From Paraburkholderia nodosa DSM 21604 (lineage in GTDB: Bacteria > Pseudomonadota > Gammaproteobacteria > Burkholderiales > Burkholderiaceae): 64,000 nucleotides of DNA. The notes under the pieces are model-generated. The model made no database searches. It was not told where the DNA came from and saw only the letters and a list, made by a program, of their open reading frames with translations. The position numbers were made by a program, and so were the translations under genes. The stretch's first letter is position 1; the number at the start of each line of letters is the position of its first letter. This document shows, piece by piece, positions 42,488 through 51,164 of the stretch. Where the stretch lies: contig NZ_JAFA01000034.1 of NCBI RefSeq assembly GCF_000519185.1, positions 1 through 64,000 on the forward strand. Direction: 5' to 3'.

Positions 42488-43423
42488 TCAGGCGAGGGAC
42501 GTGTCGGAAAGCGTCGCCGCGAGGGGATGGCGCGTGATCCGGATGCTGGTCACGCCAAGCATCTTCGGCAACTGATCGCTTGCCACCTTGAGCGGCCCGG
42601 GTCCGGGACCGTCGCCGGCTGTCGGTTGCGGATAGGCGGTCGAGCGTGCCGTGTGGAACGTGATATTGCCTTCCACCTTGGAAACGATCTGATGTATATG
42701 GCCATTGAGCACGGTCACCGAGCCGAAGCGCTTTAGATAATCCATGGCCTGGCCCGCATCGCCGGTGCCCCATCCCCATGGTTCGTAGATCGTCCACATC
42801 GGCATGTGCGTAAACACGACGATCGGCGTGCTCGACGTGCGGCCCTTCAGATCGTTTTCCAGCCAGGCGAGCTGGTCCTCGCCCAGGTTGCCCAGCCCGT
42901 TCGGCTTGAAATGCATCACGTTGACGAGCGCGATGAAGTGCACGCCATTGTGGTCGAAGCTGTAATAGCCCCGGTTGTCCGATGCCTTGCCGAAACGCTT
43001 GAAGTATTCGCCTTGCGGTCCATCGGTCACATCGTGTTCGCCGGGCGTCGTGTGCAACTCGGTAATGTCGAGACCGGACAGCAATTGCGCCGCCAGATCG
43101 AATTCCTCAGGTTTGGAGAGATGGGTGATATCGCCCGTGTGAATCGCGAGGGCGGGTTTGACGGGCATCGCGTTCACATAGTCGATGGTCTGTTTGAGCG
43201 TGCCCGCGACATCGGGATTGGCTTCCTTGTTGAAGCCAATATGCGAGTCGCTGATCTGCAGAAAGAGCGGCACGCCGGCGTTTTCTTTGCTGCTCGCCGC
43301 CAGCGCCAGCTCCACGGGCGTGAGGACGCCTCCGGCCAGAACGAACACGGTGCCGGCGCCACCGAAGGCGAGGCATTTCAGGGCGCTGCGGCGTGACGGT
43401 TGGGAAGGAAGATCTGACGACAT
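42488..43423 (-). CDS. Tat-exported metallophosphoesterase
   Basis: A 311-aa calcineurin-like phosphoesterase with a twin-arginine signal (PSRRSALKCLAFGGAG, cleavage near LAA-SS). Metal-binding motifs appear in order: DSHIG, GDITH, GEHD (where GNHD is usual), the His of VFTHMPMW, and GHIHQ. The Glu for Asn change in the third motif is seen in some exported subfamilies but affects a phosphate-contact residue, so specificity may differ. It is the upstream gene of the pair with the cupredoxin. Likely substrates are phosphate mono- or diesters in the periplasm. Confidence 0.9.
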   Translation of the reverse strand: MSSDLPSQPSRRSALKCLAFGGAGTVFVLAGGVLTPVELALAASSKENAGVPLFLQISDSHIGFNKEANPDVAGTLKQTIDYVNAMPVKPALAIHTGDITHLSKPEEFDLAAQLLSGLDITELHTTPGEHDVTDGPQGEYFKRFGKASDNRGYYSFDHNGVHFIALVNVMHFKPNGLGNLGEDQLAWLENDLKGRTSSTPIVVFTHMPMWTIYEPWGWGTGDAGQAMDYLKRFGSVTVLNGHIHQIVSKVEGNITFHTARSTAYPQPTAGDGPGPGPLKVASDQLPKMLGVTSIRITRHPLAATLSDTSLA

Positions 43424-43577
43424 GATGTCCTCTCGCGTGGGTTCGGGAAGTCGACCGCCGGTGCAATACTGAGCGCCTCCAGGGCGGGCTTCACGTGCAA
43501 TACCGCGAGAGCCGCTGTTTTATTCCCAGATTTTTTTCGCGAGTCGAGCGCGGGAATAACCGGCGTGGGTTCGCGGT

Positions 43578-44459
43578 ATGGCAGGCGTGGCACACGAAAT
43601 GGTGGAAACACATATGGACTACGTCGACACGACCCGTCGCCGCGCGAGCGAAGCGAGAATCAACGTTCAATTTTTTCTGCGCCGGCTGCAACTCACGTCG
43701 GGCCTCGTGATGCTGACGTATCTCTTTCTGCATCTGGTCAATCACGCGCTCGGCATCTGGTCGCTCGAGCTTGCCGGACGCGGTCTCGTACTCGCGCTGC
43801 GGCTTTGGCGCAGTACGCCTGGCACGATCGCGCTGTATGGCGCCGCATCGATGCATTTTGTGCTGGCGCTGCACACGATATACGGGCGGCGCCATTGGGC
43901 ACTGCCGCCCGCGGAATGGATCCGCCTGTGGGCAGGGCTCAGCCTGCCGCTCCTGCTGATCCGCCATGCGGTGACGACCCGGCTCGCGTCTTCGCTCTAT
44001 GGTTTCGAACCGAACTACGAGCGCGTCATTGTCGTGCTGCTCACGAGCGGCACGCAGGGACTGCAACTCGCGCTGTTAGCGCCTGGCTGGATACACGGAT
44101 GCCTCGGGCTGTGGTTCCGGTTGCGCCACCATGCATGGGCGCGTCGCATGCGGGTCGCGCTGCTGATTCTCTTTGTCCTGTTGCCGCTGCTTTCCGCAGC
44201 GGGCTTCGTCCACATGATGCGAGCCGTCGAGGGGAAGAGTCACCTGCTTCCGCCGGTCGATGCCGCGCTCGTCGTCCATCAAGCCGCCCTCAATGGCGCA
44301 CGTCACGATCTCGTCACGCTCTATCTCGCGCTGATTGCCGGCACGCTGATCCTGGGCCAGTTGCGCAACGCGCTGGAGCGCCGCAAGCTGCGGAGAGACT
44401 CGCTGGCCGCTAGTTTGCTGGCCCGCAGTGCATCGTGCGAACAGAATGTCCAGGAATGA
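43578..44459 (+). CDS. Cyclase-type membrane module without catalytic domain
   Basis: A 293-aa membrane protein resembling the N-terminal succinate-dehydrogenase-like membrane domain of certain bacterial adenylate/guanylate cyclases: FFLRRLQLTSGLVMLTYLFLHLVNHALG, TPGTIALYGAASMHFVLALHTIYGRRHW, LRLWAGL...LLIRHAVTTRLASSLYGFE, and APGWIHGCLGLWFRLRHH. Five or six helices and several conserved His residues (possible haem ligands) are present. In the cyclases a class III catalytic domain follows; here the frame ends after a short basic tail and no cyclase sequence follows downstream. It is divergent from the metallophosphoesterase. ATG 43599 or 43614 are alternative starts. Confidence 0.75.
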   Translation: MAGVAHEMVETHMDYVDTTRRRASEARINVQFFLRRLQLTSGLVMLTYLFLHLVNHALGIWSLELAGRGLVLALRLWRSTPGTIALYGAASMHFVLALHTIYGRRHWALPPAEWIRLWAGLSLPLLLIRHAVTTRLASSLYGFEPNYERVIVVLLTSGTQGLQLALLAPGWIHGCLGLWFRLRHHAWARRMRVALLILFVLLPLLSAAGFVHMMRAVEGKSHLLPPVDAALVVHQAALNGARHDLVTLYLALIAGTLILGQLRNALERRKLRRDSLAASLLARSASCEQNVQE

Positions 44460-44599
44460 CTTCGATGTCGAATTTGTTCCGATACGAAGGCGAAAACTTT
44501 ATATTCAGCGCATGCGGAGAAGGGCGAATATACGGGTTCCAGACGTTGACGAGAGCGGGGGACGCTTCGTCAGCGAGTCGCGAGCATCCGGGAGGAGAC

Positions 44600-44839
44600 A
44601 TGTCCGCAGTTTGTGCGATCCACAGGGATTTGCGTTCCGAGACGTTGAGTTCGGTCGCTGCGCGATTCAAAGGCAGGACGGTGCGCCTGTGTTCAGGCGG
44701 GCCGTTAATGACGGTGAACCAGGTCGTGCCGACGGCATTCGGTCCGCAGCTTTCCTGTGCATGGTTCGAGTCGCCCGACTCGACGAAGCTGGTGCGGGCC
44801 GTGTTCAGTACCGATGCGGTTCAGTTCGCTTCAGCGTAG
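44600..44839 (+). CDS. YodC-like small protein (DUF2158)
   Basis: ATG 44600 has a perfect GGAGGAG ribosome site. The 79-aa product ends in a DUF2158-type domain: RFKGRTVRLCSGGPLMTVNQVV, then LSCAWFESPDSTKLVRAVFSTDAVQF, equivalent to the VRLKSGGPxMTV...CxWF...F pattern of YodC. These are small SH3-like proteins of unknown role. The first 28 residues are an unusual extension. It is convergent with a 55-aa membrane peptide gene. Confidence 0.75.
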   Translation: MSAVCAIHRDLRSETLSSVAARFKGRTVRLCSGGPLMTVNQVVPTAFGPQLSCAWFESPDSTKLVRAVFSTDAVQFASA

Positions 44840-44847
44840 TCGGAAAC

Positions 44848-45015
44848 TCAGACGCTGTAACCCGAATTGCGCATCAGCTGGCGCGACACGTCACCGCCCG
44901 CGCCTTGCGCATCGAACTGCTCGCGGAGCTTAGTGTCTGCCTTGCGGGTCACGCCGCGGTGCATGGCCACGATGATCGCGAAGCAAGCGATTAGAAAGAT
45001 CGGTAAGGTAAGCAT
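44848..45015 (-). CDS. Single-helix membrane microprotein (55 aa)
   Basis: A short frame from ATG 45015 to TGA 44848, with an AGGAG ribosome site (45023-45027) 7 nt upstream. The product starts MLTLPIFLIACFAIIVAMHR, one transmembrane helix, followed by a polar cytoplasmic tail (VTRKADTKLREQFDAQGAGG, then DVSRQLMRNSGYSV). The good ribosome site, helix-plus-charged-tail design and lack of alternative frames support coding. Function unknown. Confidence 0.7.
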   Translation of the reverse strand: MLTLPIFLIACFAIIVAMHRGVTRKADTKLREQFDAQGAGGDVSRQLMRNSGYSV

Positions 45016-45312
45016 TATGTTGCTCCTGGCTGATCAGATCCGACCGGATATCTGTCGGTCTGCGTTGAGGCGCATGGCCCGGGCCGGAGCGGGCCAACCT
45101 GGCCGGGCCAATGGCGTTCACCGCCAGCGGCCAGAACGTTCACGATTTATCATTCGTGACGTGAGATGCCAAAATACACAGATAACCCGTAACGAGGCGA
45201 TGACCCGCCGGCCGCTCGGGATGATCCGCCCCTCTTTGCCGGGCCGCACGCCCGCGCATCGAAGATGGCCGGAGACTCTTGAGACCAGGACGCCGAATCC
45301 CATCTACCTGTC

Positions 45313-45726
45313 GTGAACCAGCGTATCCGCCCCCCCTTGCCGCCTGAATGGCCGTTTCCGCCGTATCGCGACGTCTCCGGCCGCGCGTTCGGCGATCTCG
45401 TCGCGCTTCAATATCGCGGCGCCGGCATGTGGCTCTGGCGGTGCCGGTGCGGCGCCCACGTCACGGCCGCGCTGGATGCGGTGGAGGGCGGCCAGACGCG
45501 GGATTGCGGCTGCGGTGAGCAGCGTCGCGTGTGGCGGTCCCGGCCGGGTTCGCCTGCGCTGAAGGGCGGTGAGGTGTTCGGCCAGCTGACGACGGATCGC
45601 TATGCCGGCGATGGCAAGTGGGTTTGCCGGTGCGACTGCGGCAATGAGGTGACCGTGAGCGCCGGGCGCCTGCGGCTGGGCCAGGCGCGCTCGTGTGGCC
45701 GCTGCCTGGGCGCTTTAACCGGCTGA
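45313..45726 (+). CDS. Tandem Cys-cluster (zinc-ribbon-like) protein, phage-type
   Basis: A 137-aa protein from GTG 45313. Two similar blocks each read GxLxALQY/TTDRYxG(x)GxW-x-CRC(D)CG then about 20 residues then a CGC or CGRC cluster: WLWRCRCGAH...TRDCGCGEQ and KWVCRCDCGNEV...ARSCGRCLG. This repeated W-x-C-x-CDCG...G-x-x-x-SCGC pattern is common in phage and prophage proteins, often beside AP2 or HNH domains, and suggests two zinc sites that bind DNA. No other phage gene is adjacent. Start codon and lack of a good ribosome site are weak points. Confidence 0.65.
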   Translation: MNQRIRPPLPPEWPFPPYRDVSGRAFGDLVALQYRGAGMWLWRCRCGAHVTAALDAVEGGQTRDCGCGEQRRVWRSRPGSPALKGGEVFGQLTTDRYAGDGKWVCRCDCGNEVTVSAGRLRLGQARSCGRCLGALTG

Positions 45727-45740
45727 GAGATGCGCGCTCG

Positions 45741-46055
45741 TCACGACTTGACCGGAACCCCGTAAGCGCTGACGATGCGCGCGTCCTGCTCGGCCGCCGA
45801 AAACAGCTCCCATTCGAGACCGTTCACGTCGACGCTGCTCGAATAGCCGGTTGCCGCGTCGTCTTCGAATCCAACGTGGCGCAACATTCCCGCTTGCGCC
45901 GGTTTTTCGTTGATCGAAAAGTTGAGGAGATCGGTGCGCCACATCGCGTACTGGCCTGGCACGACAGCTGACGGTGGTTGTCCGAGCAGCTGGCTATAGT
46001 CTGCGATCGAGGCTTCGAGGTTCGAAACGGCCAGTGCGATATGAAAGCGCTTCAT
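45741..46055 (-). CDS. VOC-family small protein (ArsI/CadI-like)
   Basis: Started at ATG 46055, a 104-aa VOC protein: MKRFHIALAVSNLEASIADYSQLLGQPP, WRTDLLNFSINEKPAQAGMLRHVGFE, and GLEWELFSAAEQDARIVSAYG. The pattern of two His (FHIAL, LRHVG) and a Glu (LEWEL) fits the usual metal site, and the layout recalls the ArsI/CadI C-As-lyase/cadmium-induced branch, though the Cys pair of ArsI is missing. It is not close to the two VOC proteins at 4356 and 15056. Confidence 0.75.
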   Translation of the reverse strand: MKRFHIALAVSNLEASIADYSQLLGQPPSAVVPGQYAMWRTDLLNFSINEKPAQAGMLRHVGFEDDAATGYSSSVDVNGLEWELFSAAEQDARIVSAYGVPVKS

Positions 46056-46142
46056 GAGGGGCTCCGTGACTGTTCGGCACATCGTAAGCCGCGCGCAGCC
46101 GCATAAACAGTTCAGCAACCATTCTGGTATGCGGACTACTCG

Positions 46143-48089
46143 TCATTCTCCCGCCAGGCGAGCTACCGCTTCGCCCTCGCTTTCTCGCTCCAGAAAAGCC
46201 GCCACTGCCGACGCCTCCATCGGGCGCGAACAGTAGTAGCCCTGAATGAGCGTGGCCCCGAGCGCCGCGACCGTTTGCAGTTCGGCCGCTGTTTCCACGC
46301 CTTCGACGATGCAGTCGAGCGACATTTGCCGGCTGAGGTTGAGCAGCGTGCGGACCACGGTGAACGCCGTCGTGCGCTCCTTGAGACCGCTCACGAACAT
46401 CCTGTCGATCTTCAGGCGTGTGAGTGGAAGTTTGCACAGGTACGAGAGGCTCGAATAGCCGGTGCCAAAATCGTCGACCGACAAACCGCAGCCCAGCGCG
46501 CGCAGCACCTTGGCCGCTTTCTGGACCTGGTCGAAGTCCTTGGCCATCGCGGTTTCGGTGATCTCGAAGTCGAGTCGCGCCGGGTCGATGCCGCTGCTGA
46601 CAATGCACCGGGCCAACTCTTTCACCGCGGACTCACTGGCGAAATCATGCGCGGAGAGGTTGAAGGACAAGCGGATATGCGCCGGCCATTGCTTCGCGCA
46701 GGCCAGGGCCTTGATAAACAGCGCGAGGGTCAAGCCGTTGATGACGCCGTTGCGTTCCGCGGCAGGAATGAATTCATCGGGCGGGACCGTGCCGAGCAAC
46801 GCGCTGCGCCAGCGCGCCAGGGCTTCGAAACCAACGGTGCGCTGGCGCTCGAGTGAGTAGATCGGCTGGAACGCGAGATAAAGTTCGCTGGCGAGATCGG
46901 GGGAGCGCAGCGCCTGGGCAATCTGCGACTCGCGAATGATGGCGTTGCGGTGCGTCTCCGAAAAGATGGTCACCGAGCCGCGCGAGCGGCGCTTGCCTTC
47001 GTAAAGCGCGTAGTCTGCCGTTTCGAACAAATCCGCCTTGTTTCGTGAAATGTGCGGATAGGTGGAGAAGCCGATCGTCGCCCCGAGCCGAACGGAAATC
47101 TCGCCGACCTGTACGGGACAGTGAAAAACGTCGCAGATGGTGCGGCCGAGTTGCGAGAGGCCGGCGTCCGTGCAGTCGTCCGTGACGATGACGCCGAATT
47201 CGTCGCCGCCCAGCCTCGCGATCGTGATCGTGCCGCGCGCCGCTCTGGCGAGGCGCGACGCGACTTCGGCCAGCACGTGGTCGCCCAGGGAGTGGCCGTG
47301 AATGTCGTTGACGGACTTGAAGCCGTCGAGATCGACGAGGCCTACCGCGAGCCGCCCGCCCGATGCCATGGCAGCATCGAAATGCTTGTCGAGCGAGGCG
47401 AAAAAGGCCCGCCGGTTGGGCAGATTCGTGAGACTGTCGATATTCGCGAGGCGCTTGTTTTCGCGTTGCGTGGCCACGAGATCCGCGAAGTTCTTGAATT
47501 GCGTGAAGGCAACGACCAGCATCGCCAGCGAAACCAGTGAGGTATCGATCGCGATCGCCTGGAATACGCCATTTCCCGAACTCAGGAATGTCACGACGAG
47601 TGCGCCGTTGACAATGGCGGTGACGGTGAACGCTGCCTTGATGACGTTCATCAGGCAGAAGATGACGCCGACGACCGTGATGGCCATGTAAAAGGCGACA
47701 TGAAGCTTGAATGCCGCGCCGCCGTGAGGCAACAGGGACAGCGACCATGCCGTGAACGAGATGGAGAAGACCCAGGCGAGCCTGCCGGAATTGCGCACGA
47801 TCGTAGCCGCATCTTCCGCACTGACATGGATCCTGGAGAGCCGCAACCAGGAGAGCACGCGAACGAAGCAAAATCCCGTGAGCACGAGCGGACAGATCAC
47901 GCCCTGCCAGGCGGGAAGCTCGTTCTCGTGGGGCAGCACCATGCCCCACGTGTTGACGACCAGCAGCCCATACATCATGGGAAGCTGATAGATCATCACG
48001 CGCAACTGCGCCAGCTTCAGGGCCGCGCTGTTTCCGGCGAGGAAAGTGCGCCGAATCGTTCCCCAATACTGGGCCAGAACGTTGAACAT
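46143..48089 (-). CDS. Membrane GGDEF-EAL cyclic-di-GMP protein
   Basis: A 648-aa protein. Residues 30-210 hold about six membrane helices in a MASE-like sensor; GGDEF occupies about 215-375 with intact active loop ARLGGDEFGVIV and substrate motifs DSLTNLPNRRAFF and DLDGFKSVNDIHGHSLGD; EAL occupies about 390-635 with GFEALARW, SFNLSAHD, DDFGTGYSSLSYL, KIDRMFV and EGVET. All catalytic residues of both domains look intact, so it may make and degrade c-di-GMP. No allosteric RxxD inhibitory site is evident before GGDEF. It stands alone and is transcribed leftward. Confidence 0.94.
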   Translation of the reverse strand: MFNVLAQYWGTIRRTFLAGNSAALKLAQLRVMIYQLPMMYGLLVVNTWGMVLPHENELPAWQGVICPLVLTGFCFVRVLSWLRLSRIHVSAEDAATIVRNSGRLAWVFSISFTAWSLSLLPHGGAAFKLHVAFYMAITVVGVIFCLMNVIKAAFTVTAIVNGALVVTFLSSGNGVFQAIAIDTSLVSLAMLVVAFTQFKNFADLVATQRENKRLANIDSLTNLPNRRAFFASLDKHFDAAMASGGRLAVGLVDLDGFKSVNDIHGHSLGDHVLAEVASRLARAARGTITIARLGGDEFGVIVTDDCTDAGLSQLGRTICDVFHCPVQVGEISVRLGATIGFSTYPHISRNKADLFETADYALYEGKRRSRGSVTIFSETHRNAIIRESQIAQALRSPDLASELYLAFQPIYSLERQRTVGFEALARWRSALLGTVPPDEFIPAAERNGVINGLTLALFIKALACAKQWPAHIRLSFNLSAHDFASESAVKELARCIVSSGIDPARLDFEITETAMAKDFDQVQKAAKVLRALGCGLSVDDFGTGYSSLSYLCKLPLTRLKIDRMFVSGLKERTTAFTVVRTLLNLSRQMSLDCIVEGVETAAELQTVAALGATLIQGYYCSRPMEASAVAAFLERESEGEAVARLAGE

Positions 48090-48223
48090 GGTCTTGCGAG
48101 TCGGTGCGGTCCCGTTGCAACTGCCGGGAACGAAATGTAATACCTCCGTTTACGACCGCTCGCATGATTTCTGGAGGCAACGCGCGCGCTTTTCATTGCC
48201 GATGTCGCGGTCCCTATTTTTCA

Positions 48224-49156
48224 TCAGGCTTTCAACTCGACTGCGTGGGTTCGCGCCTTTCGTTTCTTCAGCGACGCGACGACCTCGTCGACCATCGGAT
48301 GGTGACGATGCGTGTTCCACAGCAGCGCAGCGGTGACCACCGAAATCTTTTCTTTCAGCGGCCGCACGACCACATTGCCGGGCGCAAGCTTGCGCATCGA
48401 CGACGGCACGAGCGCCACGCCCTGGCCGCAGCCGACATAGGCAACTTGCGAAGTGACGGAGCGCACCTCGTGCGTGATGTGCGGCGTCAGGCCGTGCGAG
48501 CGGCAAACCGAAGTCAGGAAGTCGAAATACACCGGGCTGACCTGTCGCGACGACAGCACCAGTTGCTCGCCGGCTAGCGCCTGCAGCCGCACGCGGGGCA
48601 GGGCGGCCAGCGGATGGTCCTTCGGCAGCGCCACGGCCAGCCGGTCCTCGGCCAGCGGCATGGTGGCGATGCCGCTTCCCACCTCGCCGTCGATGCGCAC
48701 GAACGCGAGATCGAGTTCGCCGGCTTCGAGCATCTGAATGGCGTCGACGCTATCGATTTCCTTGACGAGCACGGTCAGTTGCGGATGCGCGCGTTTGAGC
48801 GCATCCAGCACGGGCGGCACCGTTTCGAGCATCGCGGAGGTGATGGCCCCGACATGCAACACCCCCGACTGACCGGCGGCGACCTCGCGCACGACCCGCT
48901 CCAGCCGCTCGACCTGCCCGGCGAATTGCCGAACGGCCGGCAGGATCGCAGCGCCGGCCGGACTCAGTTGCGTGCCCTGCCGCGACCGGTAAAACAGTTC
49001 CAGCTTGAGCGACTGCTCGAGCACCTTGATCTGTTCCGTGAGCGGCGGCTGCGACATGTTCAGCCGCTGGGCGGCGCGCCCGAAATGCTGTTCCTCGGCA
49101 ACTGCGAGGAACATCCATAGCTGCCGTATCAGCCTGAAGTCGATCGTATTGTTCAT
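48224..49156 (-). CDS. LysR-family transcriptional regulator
   Basis: A 310-aa LTTR. HTH: IRQLWMFLAVAEEQHFGRAAQRLNMSQPPLTEQIKVLEQSLKLELFYRS. The effector-binding region includes VLHVGAITSAMLETVPPVLDAL and the second lobe SSRQVSPVYFDFLTSVC. The HFGRAAxRLxMSQPxLT pattern is typical of BenM/CatM-like and related catabolic LTTRs. It is divergent from the RraA/aminotransferase/hydrolase operon across 126 bp containing a T-N11-A dyad, so it is the likely activator of that operon. Confidence 0.93.
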   Translation of the reverse strand: MNNTIDFRLIRQLWMFLAVAEEQHFGRAAQRLNMSQPPLTEQIKVLEQSLKLELFYRSRQGTQLSPAGAAILPAVRQFAGQVERLERVVREVAAGQSGVLHVGAITSAMLETVPPVLDALKRAHPQLTVLVKEIDSVDAIQMLEAGELDLAFVRIDGEVGSGIATMPLAEDRLAVALPKDHPLAALPRVRLQALAGEQLVLSSRQVSPVYFDFLTSVCRSHGLTPHITHEVRSVTSQVAYVGCGQGVALVPSSMRKLAPGNVVVRPLKEKISVVTAALLWNTHRHHPMVDEVVASLKKRKARTHAVELKA

Positions 49157-49196
49157 GGTGCGCGCATTTCCCGGTGGCCGATTGCTGTTCCGGAAA

Positions 49197-49215
49197 TCGT
49201 ATCACCGAGATACGA
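49197..49215. promoter_or_regulatory. LysR-type T-N11-A dyad
   Basis: TCGTATC (49197-49203), 5 nt, GATACGA (49209-49215), with the nested T-N11-A motif 49200-49212. It lies 40 bp from the LysR start and 68 bp from the RraA-like start, the usual place for a LysR recognition site. Confidence 0.7.
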
Positions 49216-49282
49216 AATGCGAAATTTACCTATCAGCGGATCCACGCGAGGATTGCCGGACTTTCCAACGGAGCCGAGTGTG

Positions 49283-49942
49283 ATGACCACGCCTTCCTTC
49301 CTCGATCGACTTGCGTCACTGGACACCAACACGGTTTCCGATGCACTCGACTTTCTCGGCCTGCCCGGTGCAACTTATGGCCTGCGTCCGCTTTGGGACT
49401 GCCCGAAGATCGTCGGCCGCGCCAGGACCATCTTGCTCGGGCCGAAGCAGGACGCCAAACCCGGCGTGCATCTTATCTCGCCTGTCGTCGACGCGGTCAC
49501 GACGAACGATCGCGTGCTGGTGATCGCGGGCGGCGTGGAGGGCGTTTCCTGCTGGGGCGACATCCTCGCCAACGCCGCCACGGCGAAGCGGATTCGCGGC
49601 TCGGTCATCGACGGCGTGAGCCGCGATATCGACGGCAGCGAAGCGATCGGCTACCCGGTCTACGGCCGGGGCGTCACGATGATCAGCGCGCGCAATCGCG
49701 TGGTCCAGATCGACTCGGGCAAACCGGTGCAAATGGCGGGTGTCACCGTGCATGAAAACGACTATGTGATTGCGGATCGATGCGGCACGGTGTTCGTTCC
49801 CGAAGGCCATATCGAAGCGGTGTTGGCGCTGGGCGAGCGGATCGCGCGCCGCCAGGACGGTATGGTGGCGGCGGTGCGCGCCGGGCGCCCGGTTGCAGAC
49901 GTCATGCATGACAAGGAATTCGAGGCGATTGCAATTCGATGA
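49283..49942 (+). CDS. RraA-like aldolase/decarboxylase family protein
   Basis: Started at ATG 49283 with CGGAG upstream, a 219-aa member of the RraA / HMG-CHA aldolase fold: FLDRLASLDTNTVSDALDFLGL, ILANAATAKRIRGSVIDGVSRDIDG (containing the Arg-x20-Asp metal/substrate residues), and VTVHENDYVIADRCGTVFVP. In catabolic operons these act as 4-carboxy-4-hydroxy-2-oxoadipate aldolase or oxaloacetate decarboxylase rather than RNase E inhibitor. The first gene of a three-gene operon, it overlaps the aminotransferase by 4 nt (ATGA). Confidence 0.88.
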   Translation: MTTPSFLDRLASLDTNTVSDALDFLGLPGATYGLRPLWDCPKIVGRARTILLGPKQDAKPGVHLISPVVDAVTTNDRVLVIAGGVEGVSCWGDILANAATAKRIRGSVIDGVSRDIDGSEAIGYPVYGRGVTMISARNRVVQIDSGKPVQMAGVTVHENDYVIADRCGTVFVPEGHIEAVLALGERIARRQDGMVAAVRAGRPVADVMHDKEFEAIAIR

Positions 49943-51159
49943 GCGACGCAAAACTCCCCGTATTGAACCGCTTCCTCGCGGCGGCGAAGCCTTCGGCCAC
50001 TTACAAGGTCATGGACCGTGTGGCCGCACGGCGCGCGAGCGGCGCGGCCGTGATTTCGCTCAGCGCCGGCGAGCCGGATTTCGACACCCCCCAGCACGTA
50101 TGCGAAGCCGGCATCGCCGCCATTCGAGCGGGCCATACGCGTTATACGCAAGTCGCAGGGCTGCGGGCCTTGCGTGAAGCGATCGCCGGAAAGTATCAGC
50201 GTGAAAACCGGCTCGACGTGGACTGGCGCGATACGCTCGTATGCAGCGGCGGAAAGCAGGTGATCTTCAACGCACTCGCCGCGACGCTCAATGAGGACGA
50301 CGAAGTCATCGTCCCCGCACCGTATTGGGTGAGCTACCCCGAGATCGTGCAGTTGTGCGGCGCCCGCGCCGTGATCGTGCCATGCGGCGCGCAAAGTGGC
50401 TTCAAGCTGACCGCGGATGCGCTGGACGCCGCGATTACGCCACGTACACGCTGGCTGATTCTGAATTCGCCATCCAATCCGACCGGCGCGGTTTACAGCC
50501 GTGCCGAGCTGCAGCAGCTTGCGCAAGTGCTGCTCGCCCATCCGCAGGTGCTCGTGCTTTCCGACGATATTTACGAGCATCTGATTTTCGACGGCCTCGA
50601 ATTTTTCACGCTTGCCCAGGTCGAACCCCGGTTGCGCGAGCGCGTGCTGACGATGAACGGCGTTTCCAAGGCGTATGCGATGACGGGCTGGCGCATCGGC
50701 TTTTGTACCGGCCCGCGCTGGCTCATCGACGCGATGGAAAAACTGCAGGGCCAGCAGACGTCCGGGGCATCGACTATTTCGCAGCATGCCGCGCTGGCGG
50801 CGCTAAGCGGGCCGCAGGATTTCGTCGAGCGCTCGCGCGGCATATTTCAGCAACGGCGCGATCTCGTGGTCGAACAACTGAACAAGGCGCCGGGCATGCG
50901 CTGCGAGGCGCCACAGGGCGCGTTCTACGCCTTTGCCTCGTGCGCTGGCCTGATCGGCAAGACGACGCGAGGAGGCGCATATCTCAAGGATGACGAAGCA
51001 GTGGCCAATGCGCTGCTCGACGAAACCGGTGTGGCAACGGTGCACGGCAGCGCGTTCGGGCTGGGCCCCTATATTCGTATTGCCTATGCGCTGGACGATG
51101 TGTCGTTGCGGCACGCTTGCGCCGCCATCCAGAATTTTTGCCACACGCTTGCGGAGTGA
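49939..51159 (+). CDS. PLP-dependent class I/II aminotransferase (AspC-like)
   Basis: A 406-aa aminotransferase. Motifs: ISLSAGEPDFDTP at the substrate entrance, YTQVAGLRALREAIAGKYQREN, NSPSNPTGAVYSRAELQQL (Asn for the PLP ring), SDDIYEHLIFDG (Asp to pyridine N, Tyr), and the Schiff-base Lys in NGVSKAYAMTGWRIGF. The Arg for the alpha-carboxylate is in YIRIAYAL. Layout matches aspartate/aromatic-type aminotransferases of Burkholderia. In an operon with an RraA-like aldolase it probably interconverts an amino acid and the matching 2-oxo acid. It is followed after 5 nt by the hydrolase gene. Confidence 0.93.
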   Translation: MSDAKLPVLNRFLAAAKPSATYKVMDRVAARRASGAAVISLSAGEPDFDTPQHVCEAGIAAIRAGHTRYTQVAGLRALREAIAGKYQRENRLDVDWRDTLVCSGGKQVIFNALAATLNEDDEVIVPAPYWVSYPEIVQLCGARAVIVPCGAQSGFKLTADALDAAITPRTRWLILNSPSNPTGAVYSRAELQQLAQVLLAHPQVLVLSDDIYEHLIFDGLEFFTLAQVEPRLRERVLTMNGVSKAYAMTGWRIGFCTGPRWLIDAMEKLQGQQTSGASTISQHAALAALSGPQDFVERSRGIFQQRRDLVVEQLNKAPGMRCEAPQGAFYAFASCAGLIGKTTRGGAYLKDDEAVANALLDETGVATVHGSAFGLGPYIRIAYALDDVSLRHACAAIQNFCHTLAE

Positions 51160-51164
51160 CCACG

